The notes beneath the pieces are model-generated. The model saw nothing but the letters and a program-made list of their open reading frames with translations. It had not been told where the DNA came from and ran no database searches. A stretch of 64,000 bases of DNA from Kangiellaceae bacterium. Lineage in GTDB: Bacteria; Pseudomonadota; Gammaproteobacteria; Enterobacterales; Kangiellaceae. Location: contig JAPHTP010000015.1 of assembly GCA_026196875.1 (NCBI GenBank), forward strand, positions 1-64,000, given 5' to 3'. Made by a program: the position numbers and the translations under genes. This document shows, in pieces, positions 9,165 through 16,953 of the stretch; position 1 is the first letter of the stretch, and the number at the start of each line of letters is the position of its first letter.

Positions 9165-9702
9165 ATAGTAAAGCACATGCTGCACCACCTATGGCACCAA
9201 AAAAATGTGACTCAAATGAAATCTTAGGATCCCAAGGCAAAATACCAAGCATTATTCCGCCATACATTAAAACTGCAATAAACATGAGTGCAATGGATAC
9301 TTTATCTCTTCTGAAAATTGATGCGGCAAAGATAAAGTAAAAAAGTCCAGATACCAAACCACTGGCGCCTAAATGATAACTAGGTCGCCCAAACAGCCAT
9401 ACGCCGATCCCAGAAGTAATCCAAATGATCGCAATTGTCTTCCATTTAGAAATCGGGTAACCGTAAGTGACTAATCCTCCAAGTAGAAGTAGCGGTAAGC
9501 TGTTGGCGATTAGGTGATCGTAGTCAGAGTGAAGTAGCGGCGCGAAAATAACTCCTATCAATCCCGATAATTCTCCGGGACGAACTGCTAGGAAAGAGAA
9601 CTGGAGACTAAACAATTCTTCAACTGATTTAACCACCCACAGAAATAGCACGAAATAAATGATGTACCAGAAATGGTTTGACTTTTGTTTAGATTCGCTC
9701 AT
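9070..9702 (-). CDS. Rhomboid-family intramembrane serine protease
   Basis: 210 residues with about six TM segments. The catalytic Ser is in HLGASGLVSG (near 114) and the catalytic His in SHFFGAIGG (near 165), the GxSG/H dyad of active rhomboids. His and Asn in LLHSDYDHLIANSLPL match the oxyanion-side HxxxN motif of TM2. The C-terminal tail of about 35 residues is acidic and cytoplasmic. It cleaves transmembrane helices of other proteins. It looks like an ordinary rhomboid rather than the rhombosortase subfamily, although the window does encode a GlyGly-CTERM substrate (40290-41969). It stands alone on the minus strand. Confidence 0.88.
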   Translation of the reverse strand: MSESKQKSNHFWYIIYFVLFLWVVKSVEELFSLQFSFLAVRPGELSGLIGVIFAPLLHSDYDHLIANSLPLLLLGGLVTYGYPISKWKTIAIIWITSGIGVWLFGRPSYHLGASGLVSGLFYFIFAASIFRRDKVSIALMFIAVLMYGGIMLGILPWDPKISFESHFFGAIGGAACALLFRNQDPKPIPKVYDWENEDVIEQSEDEFWKE

Positions 9703-9876
9703 CCAGGATATATTGGGATTAAAATTGCAAAAACAACGCTACATATACATTGTTTGAGTTGTTGTCGAGATGAAAATGCAATGTTACAAATTTTCCAACG
9801 GTTATTTCTTGTACAATGGCAAACATCACTGAGATAATAGTTGTTTACTGACTAATTTGAGCATCTGGGCATTAGC

Positions 9877-10269
9877 ATGAATTATCAGATCTCCTGGAAT
9901 CCACAGGGCACTTTAATTATATTTACCGGCGATATCGATATTAACGATATCGAGACGCTTAAAGACGAACTTCATGGAGATACTCGATTCTACGAGCGAG
10001 CTTATTCCATTGTTGACTTTCGGCTTTGTGATGGCTCAAAAATCCAAACTAAAGATTTAGTCTTTACCATCGGCCGAACAATAGGCGCTTCGATAACGCT
10101 TAAATCCTTTAAAATTGCACTGGTAGCCAGCAAAGCTCATTCTCGCAAGTTATGTCAAAACTTTATTGATGAAAACAAAAGGGCAAAGTCTCCCTGGTCG
10201 TTCTGTCTGTTTAACTCGATTGAAGAAGCTAAGCAATGGTGTGAAGTAACTAGTGATAAATATATGTGA
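9877..10269 (+). CDS. STAS/SpoIIAA-like domain protein
   Basis: 130 residues with no signal peptide. The pattern of an N-terminal strand pair (YQISWNPQGTLIIFTGDID), helix (DIETLKDELHG) and strand with YSIVDFRLCDG fits the STAS/SpoIIAA-like alpha/beta fold seen in many small single-domain proteobacterial proteins. There is no obvious phospho-serine motif of anti-sigma antagonists. The second half has KIALVASKAHSRKLCQNF and ends in EEAKQWCE, typical of SpoIIAA-like proteins where the last helix closes the sheet. Partner and role are unknown. It is monocistronic and followed by a long structured gap. Confidence 0.5.
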   Translation: MNYQISWNPQGTLIIFTGDIDINDIETLKDELHGDTRFYERAYSIVDFRLCDGSKIQTKDLVFTIGRTIGASITLKSFKIALVASKAHSRKLCQNFIDENKRAKSPWSFCLFNSIEEAKQWCEVTSDKYM

Positions 10270-10798
10270 AAGTTGTCTCGTTATCGCAAATTATTTATAT
10301 AAGTAAACATCAGCTAACTTACCTGATCGGCGATCTAAAATTTTAAAAAAAATAGATTCAAATTAAAAAGTGAGCGGCTCTAATGTCAGGAATGAAGATA
10401 AGGGCTTGCGAGCCGCCTGAATTGTTTTGGCTACATGTCGCCGGATTGCGATGTTTCAACCTGTAAGTTTAATTTAGCAAATACATCGCAAGACCTAAAT
10501 ACGTATGAACACTTATTAGATGTCGGAATTTTATTACCAGTTTGGCGAACTTGTTGTTTGAACAAGTTAGTTTAATTGAGATTGGAGTTACAAGGAGTTC
10601 AGAAAAACTGAATGCTAATGATAGCCTGCCAGATGAGTTTCCACTTGTGTTCTGACTACTTTCAGCGTACAGTGAGCGGTAAACTGCTGACAGAATTCCT
10701 TCCTGCTAATTTTTCAATGAATTGCCGCTGCTGATGGTCCTCTTTTGGCGATTTCGCTGTTTCTAATTTTAGGATTTCACCAGGTTAAGGTATCATTT
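10270..10798 (+). other. 529-bp gap with three strong stem-loops (possible sRNA or long leader)
   Basis: No credible ORF. Three perfect inverted repeats follow one another: GCGGCTC/GAGCCGC (10374-10380 and 10410-10416), TTGCGATGT/ACATCGCAA (10446-10454 and 10483-10491) and AACTTGTT/AACAAGTT (10548-10555 and 10561-10568, 5-nt loop). They lie upstream of the RNA-binding RRM gene. None has a T-tract, so they are not simple terminators. A structured untranslated leader or small RNA is possible. Confidence 0.4.
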
Positions 10799-11059
10799 AT
10801 GAAAAAACTCTTTATTGGTAATTTGCCGTCTTCTGCAAATGAGTCGAGTATAATAGAGTTGTTTGCGCCTTTTGGTACTGTTCGAACAATTAAGCTCGCT
10901 ACCGATATTTTCAGTGGCCAGTGCAAAGGTTTTGGATTTGTCGAAATGGAAGGGCATGAAGCAAGAGCTGCCATTGCCGGGCTAAATGGAAGAGAGTTTG
11001 AAGGCAAAAATATCAAAATCAATTTTGAGAAACCAAAAGGGAAAAGGCGAGGGCGATAG
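10799..11059 (+). CDS. RRM-type RNA-binding protein
   Basis: 86 residues from the ATG at 10799, chosen because AAGG stands 8 bp upstream and the protein then begins with the first RRM strand; the frame is open 54 bp further but without support. RNP2 is LFIGNL (4-9) and RNP1 is KGFGFVEM (about 43-50), with aromatic RNA-contacting residues in place. A basic tail (KPKGKRRGR) follows. This matches the single-RRM proteins of cyanobacteria and gammaproteobacteria, which often respond to cold. A 65-aa gene and a cold-shock gene follow on the same strand. Confidence 0.9.
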   Translation: MKKLFIGNLPSSANESSIIELFAPFGTVRTIKLATDIFSGQCKGFGFVEMEGHEARAAIAGLNGREFEGKNIKINFEKPKGKRRGR

Positions 11060-11080
11060 TTAAGCACCCGAGAGAAATCT

Positions 11081-11278
11081 ATGGAATATTTTACTTTATT
11101 ACTACCTTCGGAAACTAAGGGCGACCAAGTCATTACTTTTCAAGCGAAGGATATGTTAGCGGCTCTTGAACAGGTTGCGAGTCAGTATCCTAATGTGACC
11201 TACCGATTGTTTAGAGGCAAGGAAGTACCAAAAAAGCAGCCCGAGAATGTGAAGGTTCCTCCAACTAAAGTAAAATAA
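11081..11278 (+). CDS. Hypothetical 65-aa protein between RRM and cold-shock genes
   Basis: ATG 21 bp after the RRM stop, preceded by the ribosome-site-like GAGAGAAA. The N-terminal half (EYFTLLLPSETKGDQVITFQAKD, split by a polar loop) suggests a small beta-alpha fold, and DMLAALEQVASQYP a helix; the tail is rich in Lys and Pro. I do not recognise a family. Close spacing suggests co-transcription with the RRM gene. Function unknown. Confidence 0.6.
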   Translation: MEYFTLLLPSETKGDQVITFQAKDMLAALEQVASQYPNVTYRLFRGKEVPKKQPENVKVPPTKVK

Positions 11279-11325
11279 TAGCTAAATTGCATATTATCGA
11301 GCTACCAATTCACTTTAGATAAGGT

Positions 11326-11495
11326 TATAATTTGGTCAGCTTGAACGACCGGCTGACTCAGAGTTTTATCATTTCGAAACCATTTTGGTATTTTCGTCCT
11401 GTTTTTAATCTATTTCGACCACTTTCTTGCTCTATCTCTAGCTTAGTTTGATCTGAGTTAGTTTTTGTTTCATATTTTTAAAAAGGTAAATAATT
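11326..11495 (+). promoter_or_regulatory. Cold-shock gene promoter and long 5' leader
   Basis: A perfect -10 TATAAT lies at 11326-11331 without a good -35. Transcription from about 11338 gives a leader of roughly 158 nt, about the length known for E. coli cspA. A 7-bp hairpin (GGTCAGC 11334-11340 with GCTGACT 11352-11358) would sit at the 5' end. cspA-type leaders act as RNA thermosensors; that this one does is inference from length and structure. Confidence 0.5.
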
Positions 11496-11705
11496 ATGTC
11501 TAATCGGACAACTGGCACCGTTAAGTGGTTTAACGAAACTAAAGGATTTGGATTCATTGAACAGCAAGATGGACCGGATGTATTCGCACACTACAGCAGT
11601 ATTTCTGGCGGCGGCTTCAAGAAACTAGAAGAAGGCCAACAAGTAGAATTTACCGTAGGTAAAGGTCAGAAAGGACCACAAGCTGAAGATATCGTAGTTA
11701 TCTAG
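11496..11705 (+). CDS. Cold-shock protein (CspA family, single CSD)
   Basis: 69 residues, the standard CspA length. RNP1 is KGFGFIEQ and RNP2 DVFAHYSSI (written VFVH in E. coli), with the leading [15 protein letters not shown] pattern. It binds single-stranded RNA/DNA and melts secondary structure. An AAAAGG ribosome site lies 8 bp before the ATG. A perfect intrinsic terminator follows 5 bp after the stop, so this is a single transcript. The upstream RRM gene suggests a local RNA-chaperone cluster. Confidence 0.97.
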   Translation: MSNRTTGTVKWFNETKGFGFIEQQDGPDVFAHYSSISGGGFKKLEEGQQVEFTVGKGQKGPQAEDIVVI

Positions 11706-11710
11706 CTACA

Positions 11711-11741
11711 AAAAAAAGCGGAGAATCCTCCGCTTTTTTTT
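11711..11741 (+). terminator. Intrinsic terminator of the cold-shock gene (bidirectional)
   Basis: Seven A, stem GCGGAG (11718-11723), loop AATC, stem CTCCGC (11728-11733), then eight T. Because A and T tracts flank both sides it can also stop the minus-strand operon ending at 11797. Confidence 0.95.
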
Positions 11742-11796
11742 GCCCGAACCAAGCAACTAATCATCTATTGTCGATAATCCAATCTCTGCCAGTAAC

Positions 11797-12219
11797 TCAG
11801 TATTTACCGATAACCTTAACTCCACCAGAAACTTTACTCGCGTCAATATAGCCAATTAAATTTGGATCGCTAGAAATTAGATTCAACACTTCAGCATCGC
11901 TAGTTACCTCTTTAGGTGGTGAGCCTTTACCCGTAAATACAATCTTCGACCAATACGCTCTAATTTGGCTGGAAGATTTTCCGATGACTTTCTGATTAAA
12001 TTCTTTGGTGACAGATTGAGCATCTTTTTGATTAATTGGAACGGCTTTTTTCCCACCAGGAAATGACTTATCTTTGCCTAAAAATATTCTGGATACTTTA
12101 TCTGGTGTTAGAGATATATCGTTACTGGGATGAACAATAATTGCGACCTCTGCGAAACACAGCTGCGGCACGACTAGCAATGCCAAAAGGCTGAATAATT
12201 CTTTCCTAAATTGCATCAT
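11797..12219 (-). CDS. Short periplasmic phosphate-binding-like protein (PstS-type fold)
   Basis: 140 residues with a signal peptide (cut after CFA). The mature part starts AIIVHPSNDISLTPDKVSRIF and continues LGKDKSFPGGKKAVPINQ, the hallmark of a family of one-domain 'phosphate ABC transporter substrate-binding' proteins, about half the length of PstS. The end has LIGYIDASKVSGGVKVI. Such short proteins usually occur next to a porin or a sensor and not with PstCAB, so direct transport is uncertain; they may sense or capture an oxyanion. The porin gene lies 15 bp upstream on the same strand, so the two form an operon. Confidence 0.75.
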   Translation of the reverse strand: MMQFRKELFSLLALLVVPQLCFAEVAIIVHPSNDISLTPDKVSRIFLGKDKSFPGGKKAVPINQKDAQSVTKEFNQKVIGKSSSQIRAYWSKIVFTGKGSPPKEVTSDAEVLNLISSDPNLIGYIDASKVSGGVKVIGKY

Positions 12220-12234
12220 TGCCTCCTCTCCGGC

Positions 12235-13335
12235 TTAAAAGACAAAGTCAAGTGCTAGGGTTAACACCATCACGTCGCCATCACCATCATCGTCCGCATG
12301 GTAAACTGGGTTTGGAATATTGGGGCCACCGTCAACAGGTATGAATCCTTCATCATTCATGCTGCTCAGGTCGGCTTTTAGTGCAACGCCATCGCCAATA
12401 TCGTATCTAAATCCAATGCCAGTTGTGTCGTGTTTTTCAAATGGTAAATCGAGGTCAAACTGAGACCAGAAAAAATAATATTGCCATGCGTCTTTTTGAT
12501 AAACAACTGACGCAAAGTAAGATTTATAAAAAGGATCATACTCATTATATTCGGTCATCAAACTTATGCCATTTTCAAAAGAGTATTGAAAGAAATAGTC
12601 GATAAATTCAATGTCGTATTCGACGGTCGCTGCGAAAGGGTCGAATAGTAGTGCTTGCTGCTCTATCATGTCAGCTTGAGTAAACGTGGTACGAAAGATA
12701 AAGTTTTGATAACTTAAGTCAAAAACAACACCGATAATATCCTCAAATTCACGGTCAATGTTGCTGGTGAAACTCTCGAAAAGATAGCTCATTAATTCAT
12801 CAGAGGGATTATCCTCTTTTCCCAGGTAAATGCTTAATCCCATGTCGGTCGAACCGGTGGAAAAGTTCCAATTAGATTTAATGCCATTGAAGTTGGTGAC
12901 ATCTAGAGAATAGGTATCCGCTGGGATCCTCACCCACGGAAAAGCAAATCCAACGTCCATAAAATCGGAATAGTAATAGACCGGCATACGCATTCGGCCG
13001 GCTTGAATGTTGGCGTCGCTGGAATATTGATAAGTCACATAGAGCCATTCAACTTCGATATCGAAATCGTTGTTAGCTCGGGTCATTAGTTGAACTGTCC
13101 CTGATATTTCGTCATTAAATACTGCAGTTCCTTGCAGGCCGAGACGTGTCTCTTGGCCGAAATCGTAATCGTCTTCATACACACCTAAGTTGGGGTATTC
13201 AGCAATATAACCATCACCGTCAATCACGGAACCAAATGCCAGTGTACCGAAACCCGAAAGGTTCAGCTCGGCCGAAAATACGTTAAAAGAAGCAAGTGAA
13301 ATAAGAAGTGGGGCGGCAAATCGAACTGTCTTCAT
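12235..13335 (-). CDS. Porin-like outer-membrane beta-barrel protein
   Basis: 366 residues. Signal peptide MKTVRFAAPLLISLASF cut near FSA. The mature protein alternates polar and aromatic residues throughout (for example WQYYFFWSQFDLDL) and ends LALDFVF with a C-terminal Phe, the outer-membrane insertion signal. The N-terminus LSGFGTLAFG is the start of many proteobacterial porins. Very acidic loops (DDDGDGD near the C-terminus) suggest cation or surface interactions. It is encoded 15 bp before a PstS-like protein, suggesting joint handling of phosphate or another oxyanion. Substrate not known. Confidence 0.8.
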   Translation of the reverse strand: MKTVRFAAPLLISLASFNVFSAELNLSGFGTLAFGSVIDGDGYIAEYPNLGVYEDDYDFGQETRLGLQGTAVFNDEISGTVQLMTRANNDFDIEVEWLYVTYQYSSDANIQAGRMRMPVYYYSDFMDVGFAFPWVRIPADTYSLDVTNFNGIKSNWNFSTGSTDMGLSIYLGKEDNPSDELMSYLFESFTSNIDREFEDIIGVVFDLSYQNFIFRTTFTQADMIEQQALLFDPFAATVEYDIEFIDYFFQYSFENGISLMTEYNEYDPFYKSYFASVVYQKDAWQYYFFWSQFDLDLPFEKHDTTGIGFRYDIGDGVALKADLSSMNDEGFIPVDGGPNIPNPVYHADDDGDGDVMVLTLALDFVF

Positions 13336-13649
13336 ACCTGAAACCTTATCGTTGGTAAATTCCTATCTATCGATCTAAATGTTGCGACAGTTTAGTAATA
13401 GTATAGGGGAGATCGGTTTGAAAGGATTTGGCCACTTTAGTGTTAGAACATCTTAGAAAACCAGAGTATAGTACTGTAGGTTATAACTAATATATCTTCG
13501 CGTAAGGACATCTTCAAATAGGGAAGTTTAAACGGTATTTGAGTAGCCTACTGACACTAGGCTGTCAGTTTTAATGGATTAGTATTATTCCTGGGTCAGT
13601 TGACTAAGAGCACCATATCCTAGCTAAATTTACCGTATGGAGAAATACG
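13336..13649. other. 314-bp divergent promoter region with interlocked inverted repeats
   Basis: Separates the minus-strand porin operon from DUF1801 on the plus strand. At 13545-13568 two inverted repeats interlock: AGCCTA (13545) with TAGGCT (13558) and CTGAC (13551) with GTCAG (13564). The longer version ACTGACA/TGTCAGT has a 6-bp spacer. I see no clear -10/-35 pair and no Pho box for the porin operon. Confidence 0.4.
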
Positions 13650-14006
13650 ATGGACGAGACATCAAGAGTAAAAATTAACCAGTTACTAGAAGATATTCAG
13701 TATCAATCCCCACAAAAGTATGAGTTATTTCAGTTTCTAAGAAACTTGATAAAATCGCAAAACTCAGACTTGAGTGAACAAGTGAAATATGGCGGACTTG
13801 TATTTAGTTGCGGTGGAGTTTTAAGATGCGGCGTGTTTGTATATAAAAACCACCTTTCACTTGAATTCGGCGCTGGTGCAGAGTTTCCAGATCCTGACAA
13901 ATTACTGGAAGGAAAAGGTAAGTTTCGAAGACATTTAAAGCTAACAGAGATAGTCGATGTTGAAGGCAAGAAAGTGGAATATTTTGTCAAGCTTGCTACT
14001 CGCTGA
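13650..14006 (+). CDS. DUF1801 (YdhG-like) domain protein
   Basis: 118 residues. The pattern LRNLIKSQNSDLSEQVKYGGLVF and FVYKNHLSLEFGAGAEFPDP, followed by GKGKFRRHLKL, is the DUF1801 signature: an SCP2/frataxin-like alpha-beta fold of unconfirmed role, sometimes called an iron chaperone from structure only. No signal peptide. Ribosome site TATGGAG 8 bp before ATG. It stands alone, so context gives no further clue. Confidence 0.75.
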   Translation: MDETSRVKINQLLEDIQYQSPQKYELFQFLRNLIKSQNSDLSEQVKYGGLVFSCGGVLRCGVFVYKNHLSLEFGAGAEFPDPDKLLEGKGKFRRHLKLTEIVDVEGKKVEYFVKLATR

Positions 14007-14116
14007 TTCTAAGAATTCACAAAGACAGACAAATTAGTTAGTCTGCGAACTTTTAGTTAGAGAGCCCTTAATCGGAAATATACATACTCAATAGCCTATT
14101 ATCAGAGAATCGGAAA

Positions 14117-14758
14117 TTGAAAACAAAAGTTAGATACCTGTTAGTTCTTATTGGGATGACGAGTAGTCTTATATCCAGTCTTTGTGATGCCGCCGGTATA
14201 GAGATCAAAAACGGCCAGAATTTACCCCAATACATATTGAATGAACTATCTTCTATCGGCTTCGATGCCGGTGAAACTTCTATCGCCATTTCTAGTAAAG
14301 AAAGGACTGTCGAAAGGCAAGTTCAAGTTATGCTGGATTATTATATCTATTGTACTAAGGGAAGGTTAGCTAACCGAAAAAATGATTGTGGAATTGGGCT
14401 CGCCAAGCAGGTTTACCATAGAGATTGCCATGGAGGATTTGATAGTTTTAGTGCAACTGTCTCCAGAGACGAAAATGTAAGAAACATGACCCTGGCTTTA
14501 ACAAAGTCACTCAAAAAACTAGGTGAGTCTCGGACTTGTATGAACCATGTCGTTATTCCTGGAATTAAGACTAGATACGTTGCCGTCGACATTAAACCTT
14601 CATCGATAGACAACCACAAAAAGTTCTATCAAGCGGTGACTGCTAACCCCAATGTAAAGCGATTTTATTACCCCTATATAAAGGGAATTCCAGCAAGCCC
14701 AGTCAAAGATTCAGCCTTTCATATTGAGTTTTTCCGCGGTTTTGACAAGGCAAACTAG
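14117..14758 (+). CDS. Secreted protein of unknown function
   Basis: 213 residues from a TTG start, chosen because it alone gives a complete signal peptide (KTKVRYLLVLIGMTSSLISS, cut near CDAA); the ATG at 14155 would remove the basic part. The mature protein has five Cys (CTKG, DCGIG, DCHGG, RTCMN and others), which suggests disulfides, and the segments GGFDSFSATVSRDENVRN and IKGIPASPVKDSAFHIEFF. I do not recognise a family. No operon partner. Confidence 0.6.
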   Translation: MKTKVRYLLVLIGMTSSLISSLCDAAGIEIKNGQNLPQYILNELSSIGFDAGETSIAISSKERTVERQVQVMLDYYIYCTKGRLANRKNDCGIGLAKQVYHRDCHGGFDSFSATVSRDENVRNMTLALTKSLKKLGESRTCMNHVVIPGIKTRYVAVDIKPSSIDNHKKFYQAVTANPNVKRFYYPYIKGIPASPVKDSAFHIEFFRGFDKAN

Positions 14759-14912
14759 CCCAGATTCTTTATTTAGTCGGGGCTCGTCTTAAGATTAAAG
14801 TTGCTATTGACGAACTGATAATTGGTCGTTAATATATGCGTTCTGCTCAGTTCCCCGAAAGCTTTTTTGCCTGAACCACTGAGTCTCTTGTTTAAACACT
14901 GAGGAGGCTCAA

Positions 14913-15506
14913 ATGAACAGCACATCAATCCCTTTCACTAAATCTATTCAATTATTAGACTTCTATTTGGCACTGGAAGCGCACGACTGGACTTATGTCT
15001 ATAGCTCCGATCGAAATGCCTATTTATCTGGTCAAGTTGAGGCCATTCGCTTGGCCGAAATAGCTGAAGCTTGTCCGCTGGCTAAGGCTCTTTACATTCA
15101 ATTTCGTCTTTATGTATTTGAAGGTAGGGCGAAACCGGCTAAGCCGCTGGTATTTAATGTATTAACAAATAATAGACGACGAGACTTTCTGGAGCGCTTG
15201 AACAGTAGCTTGGATAGACTGTATGCAAACTCTGAGATTTCAGTCAGAAATATTGCTAACATGCTTGCCATGAGCGAAAGGCAGCTGTTTAGGAAAACCA
15301 AAGCCAATTTAAATGTTACCCCGACTGAGTATTTAAAGTTGTTTCGCTTAGAGAAAGCAAAAAGCATGCTAGACAATAATAAAAGTTCAACTGAAGCCAC
15401 CTATTCTTCAGGTTTTTCTTCACAAAGCTATTTCTGTAAGTGCTTTAAGAGCCAGTTCGGTGTTTCTCCTTCCGAATATAAAAAACTTAGGCAGCGCGCC
15501 CACTAA
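14913..15506 (+). CDS. AraC-family helix-turn-helix transcription regulator
   Basis: 197 residues. The C-terminal two-thirds hold both HTH motifs: ISVRNIANMLAMSERQLFRK with TPTEYLKLFRLEKAKSML, and the second with SGFSSQSYFCKCFKSQFG and VSPSEYKK. The N-terminal 90 residues have no cupin pattern, so this is not the sugar-binding AraC type; the DNA-binding part resembles those found at the end of hybrid sensor or membrane AraC proteins. GAGGAGG ribosome site 8 bp before ATG. A hairpin after the gene separates it from the TIM-barrel lipoprotein, which it might control. Confidence 0.85.
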   Translation: MNSTSIPFTKSIQLLDFYLALEAHDWTYVYSSDRNAYLSGQVEAIRLAEIAEACPLAKALYIQFRLYVFEGRAKPAKPLVFNVLTNNRRRDFLERLNSSLDRLYANSEISVRNIANMLAMSERQLFRKTKANLNVTPTEYLKLFRLEKAKSMLDNNKSSTEATYSSGFSSQSYFCKCFKSQFGVSPSEYKKLRQRAH

Positions 15507-15529
15507 TTATTTTAGATAGCCAGGATTGA

Positions 15530-15567
15530 CGGCAGAGTGCTTGCGCATCAAAGTGCCTACTCTGCCG
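15530..15567 (+). terminator. Stem-loop after the AraC gene
   Basis: CGGCAGAGT (15530-15538) pairs perfectly with ACTCTGCCG (15559-15567) across a 20-nt loop, followed by GAATTTTCC. The long loop and short T-run make it a weak intrinsic terminator. A TGTGA/TCACA inverted repeat lies at 15598-15612 before the next gene, but its spacer is 5 bp, not the 6 bp of a CRP site. Confidence 0.5.
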
Positions 15568-15681
15568 GAATTTTCCATAAGATGTAGATCCTTAATTTGT
15601 GAATCAATCACAGCGAGTAAATCGCTTTTGTGTTAAGTTGCAAATGCAGTAATTAACTATTGCCCTATTCAGGAGGAGAGC

Positions 15682-16818
15682 ATGAACTTGCGTAGCATAT
15701 TCGTTTCACTCGCTGTGGTGTTGGTCTTTTCTGCTTGTGGTGGTTCAGATACTCAACAAGAAGTTACTGACCCGCAAGACCCGACTCGCTCTTTTAAAAT
15801 GGGCTTTACCCCATGGTTATACGAAGCCTCCAGTGAAGCTCAAAATGTAACCTATTCCAGATTAGCCCAGCATGGAGATGTGATAAAGCATCATTTGATG
15901 AGTGGTATTCCCTGGCAAGAAGCATTGGATGGCAGCGACTATCACGCCAATGTTGAAGCGGAGATAAACGGACGGTTATCACGCACGCCGAATAATATGG
16001 ATGTTTTCTTGGCGATAGACTCGCTTAATACCGAGCGGGATGATTTAGCGCCTTACTGGGGAGAGACGCCCAATATGCCAATGCCGGGAGAATGGGCCAA
16101 TCGCAGTTGGAGTTCGCCGCAAGTTATTTCTGCTTATGTGAACTATTCTCTTGATATGATTAACCGTTTTCAACCGACTCATTTTGAATATGGCACCGAA
16201 ATCAGCGAGTTGATTCTAAATGATCCCGCTGGGTACGCTGAATATATAATTTTTGCTACGAGTGTTTATACCGCGATTAAAGCGATTCACCCAGATCTAA
16301 ATCTAGTTACCTCTATCGCGATAAAATCGCCAGGAACGAGTGAAATGGATTTAATTAATGCTGCCATTGGAGAGGTTTTAGAATTTACAGATGTTGTGGG
16401 TATTAGTGCCTACCCTTACGTCTTTTTTAACCACGAGGGCAAGGGAGACCCAGCCAATTTGCCGACCAATTGGCTTACTCAAGTTAATCAGGTGGTGGCG
16501 GAAAAGCCTTTGCTGATTTCTGAAACCGGATGGATAGGTGAAAACTTAACTATTGAAGAATTCTCCGTAGCTATTCAGAGCGATCCAGACAAGCAGTCAG
16601 CTTATGTGCAAAGAGTTCTCGAGTCCGCCCAGGCCTTAGATGCTCAAATGGTTATCTGGTGGACTGTTAGTGATTTTGACATACTGTGGCAGGATACTTT
16701 AGCTCAAGATCCAACAGCTAAGATTTGGAAAGATATCGGACTTTACAACGAGGGTCAGCAGGCTCGAGTTGGTCTTGGGGTTTGGGATAATTGGTTCTCT
16801 TATTTATATCAGGAGTAA
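15682..16818 (+). CDS. TIM-barrel glycoside-hydrolase-like lipoprotein (GH53-like)
   Basis: 378 residues. Lipobox VFSAC with Cys near 19 gives a lipoprotein facing the periplasm or cell surface. The rest looks like a clan GH-A barrel: FKMGFTPWLYEA at strand 1, FEYGTEISELIL with the likely acid/base Glu on strand 4, DVVGISAYPYVF on strand 6, and LLISETGWIGENL with the nucleophile Glu on strand 7, then VIWWTVSDFD on strand 8. This is close to the galactanase (GH53) layout, but I cannot assign the family firmly. GGAGGAG ribosome site. It converges with the MshEN/Ig/FN3 protein, hinting at a polysaccharide-related surface locus. Confidence 0.7.
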   Translation: MNLRSIFVSLAVVLVFSACGGSDTQQEVTDPQDPTRSFKMGFTPWLYEASSEAQNVTYSRLAQHGDVIKHHLMSGIPWQEALDGSDYHANVEAEINGRLSRTPNNMDVFLAIDSLNTERDDLAPYWGETPNMPMPGEWANRSWSSPQVISAYVNYSLDMINRFQPTHFEYGTEISELILNDPAGYAEYIIFATSVYTAIKAIHPDLNLVTSIAIKSPGTSEMDLINAAIGEVLEFTDVVGISAYPYVFFNHEGKGDPANLPTNWLTQVNQVVAEKPLLISETGWIGENLTIEEFSVAIQSDPDKQSAYVQRVLESAQALDAQMVIWWTVSDFDILWQDTLAQDPTAKIWKDIGLYNEGQQARVGLGVWDNWFSYLYQE

Positions 16819-16953
16819 GGGCATAAGCACGACTACCTGATTGGCAGATAACCAATTTAGAGGTTGGTCGCCGAAGTTAAAAATGCCTCGTTAATAAACA
16901 GTCAAACACCGTGGCTGAAAGTAGCGTAGATGAGAGAAATTTTGCCAAACTGT

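Noticed and set aside
9070-9702. Rhombosortase identity for the rhomboid gene
   Set aside because: The GASG and HxxxN motifs and the acidic C-terminal tail fit an ordinary rhomboid; no specific rhombosortase feature is visible.
10745-10798. 18-codon extension of the RRM protein
   Set aside because: The ATG at 10799 has AAGG upstream and starts directly with the RNP2 strand, as in homologues.
13545-13568. RNA pseudoknot at the interlocked repeats
   Set aside because: Loops of 0, 2 and 0 nt cannot span the stems, so a simultaneous pseudoknot is sterically impossible; only alternative hairpins or DNA sites remain.
15598-15612. CRP-like site TGTGA/TCACA before the TIM-barrel lipoprotein
   Set aside because: The spacer is 5 bp rather than 6, so half-sites would be out of register for CRP.
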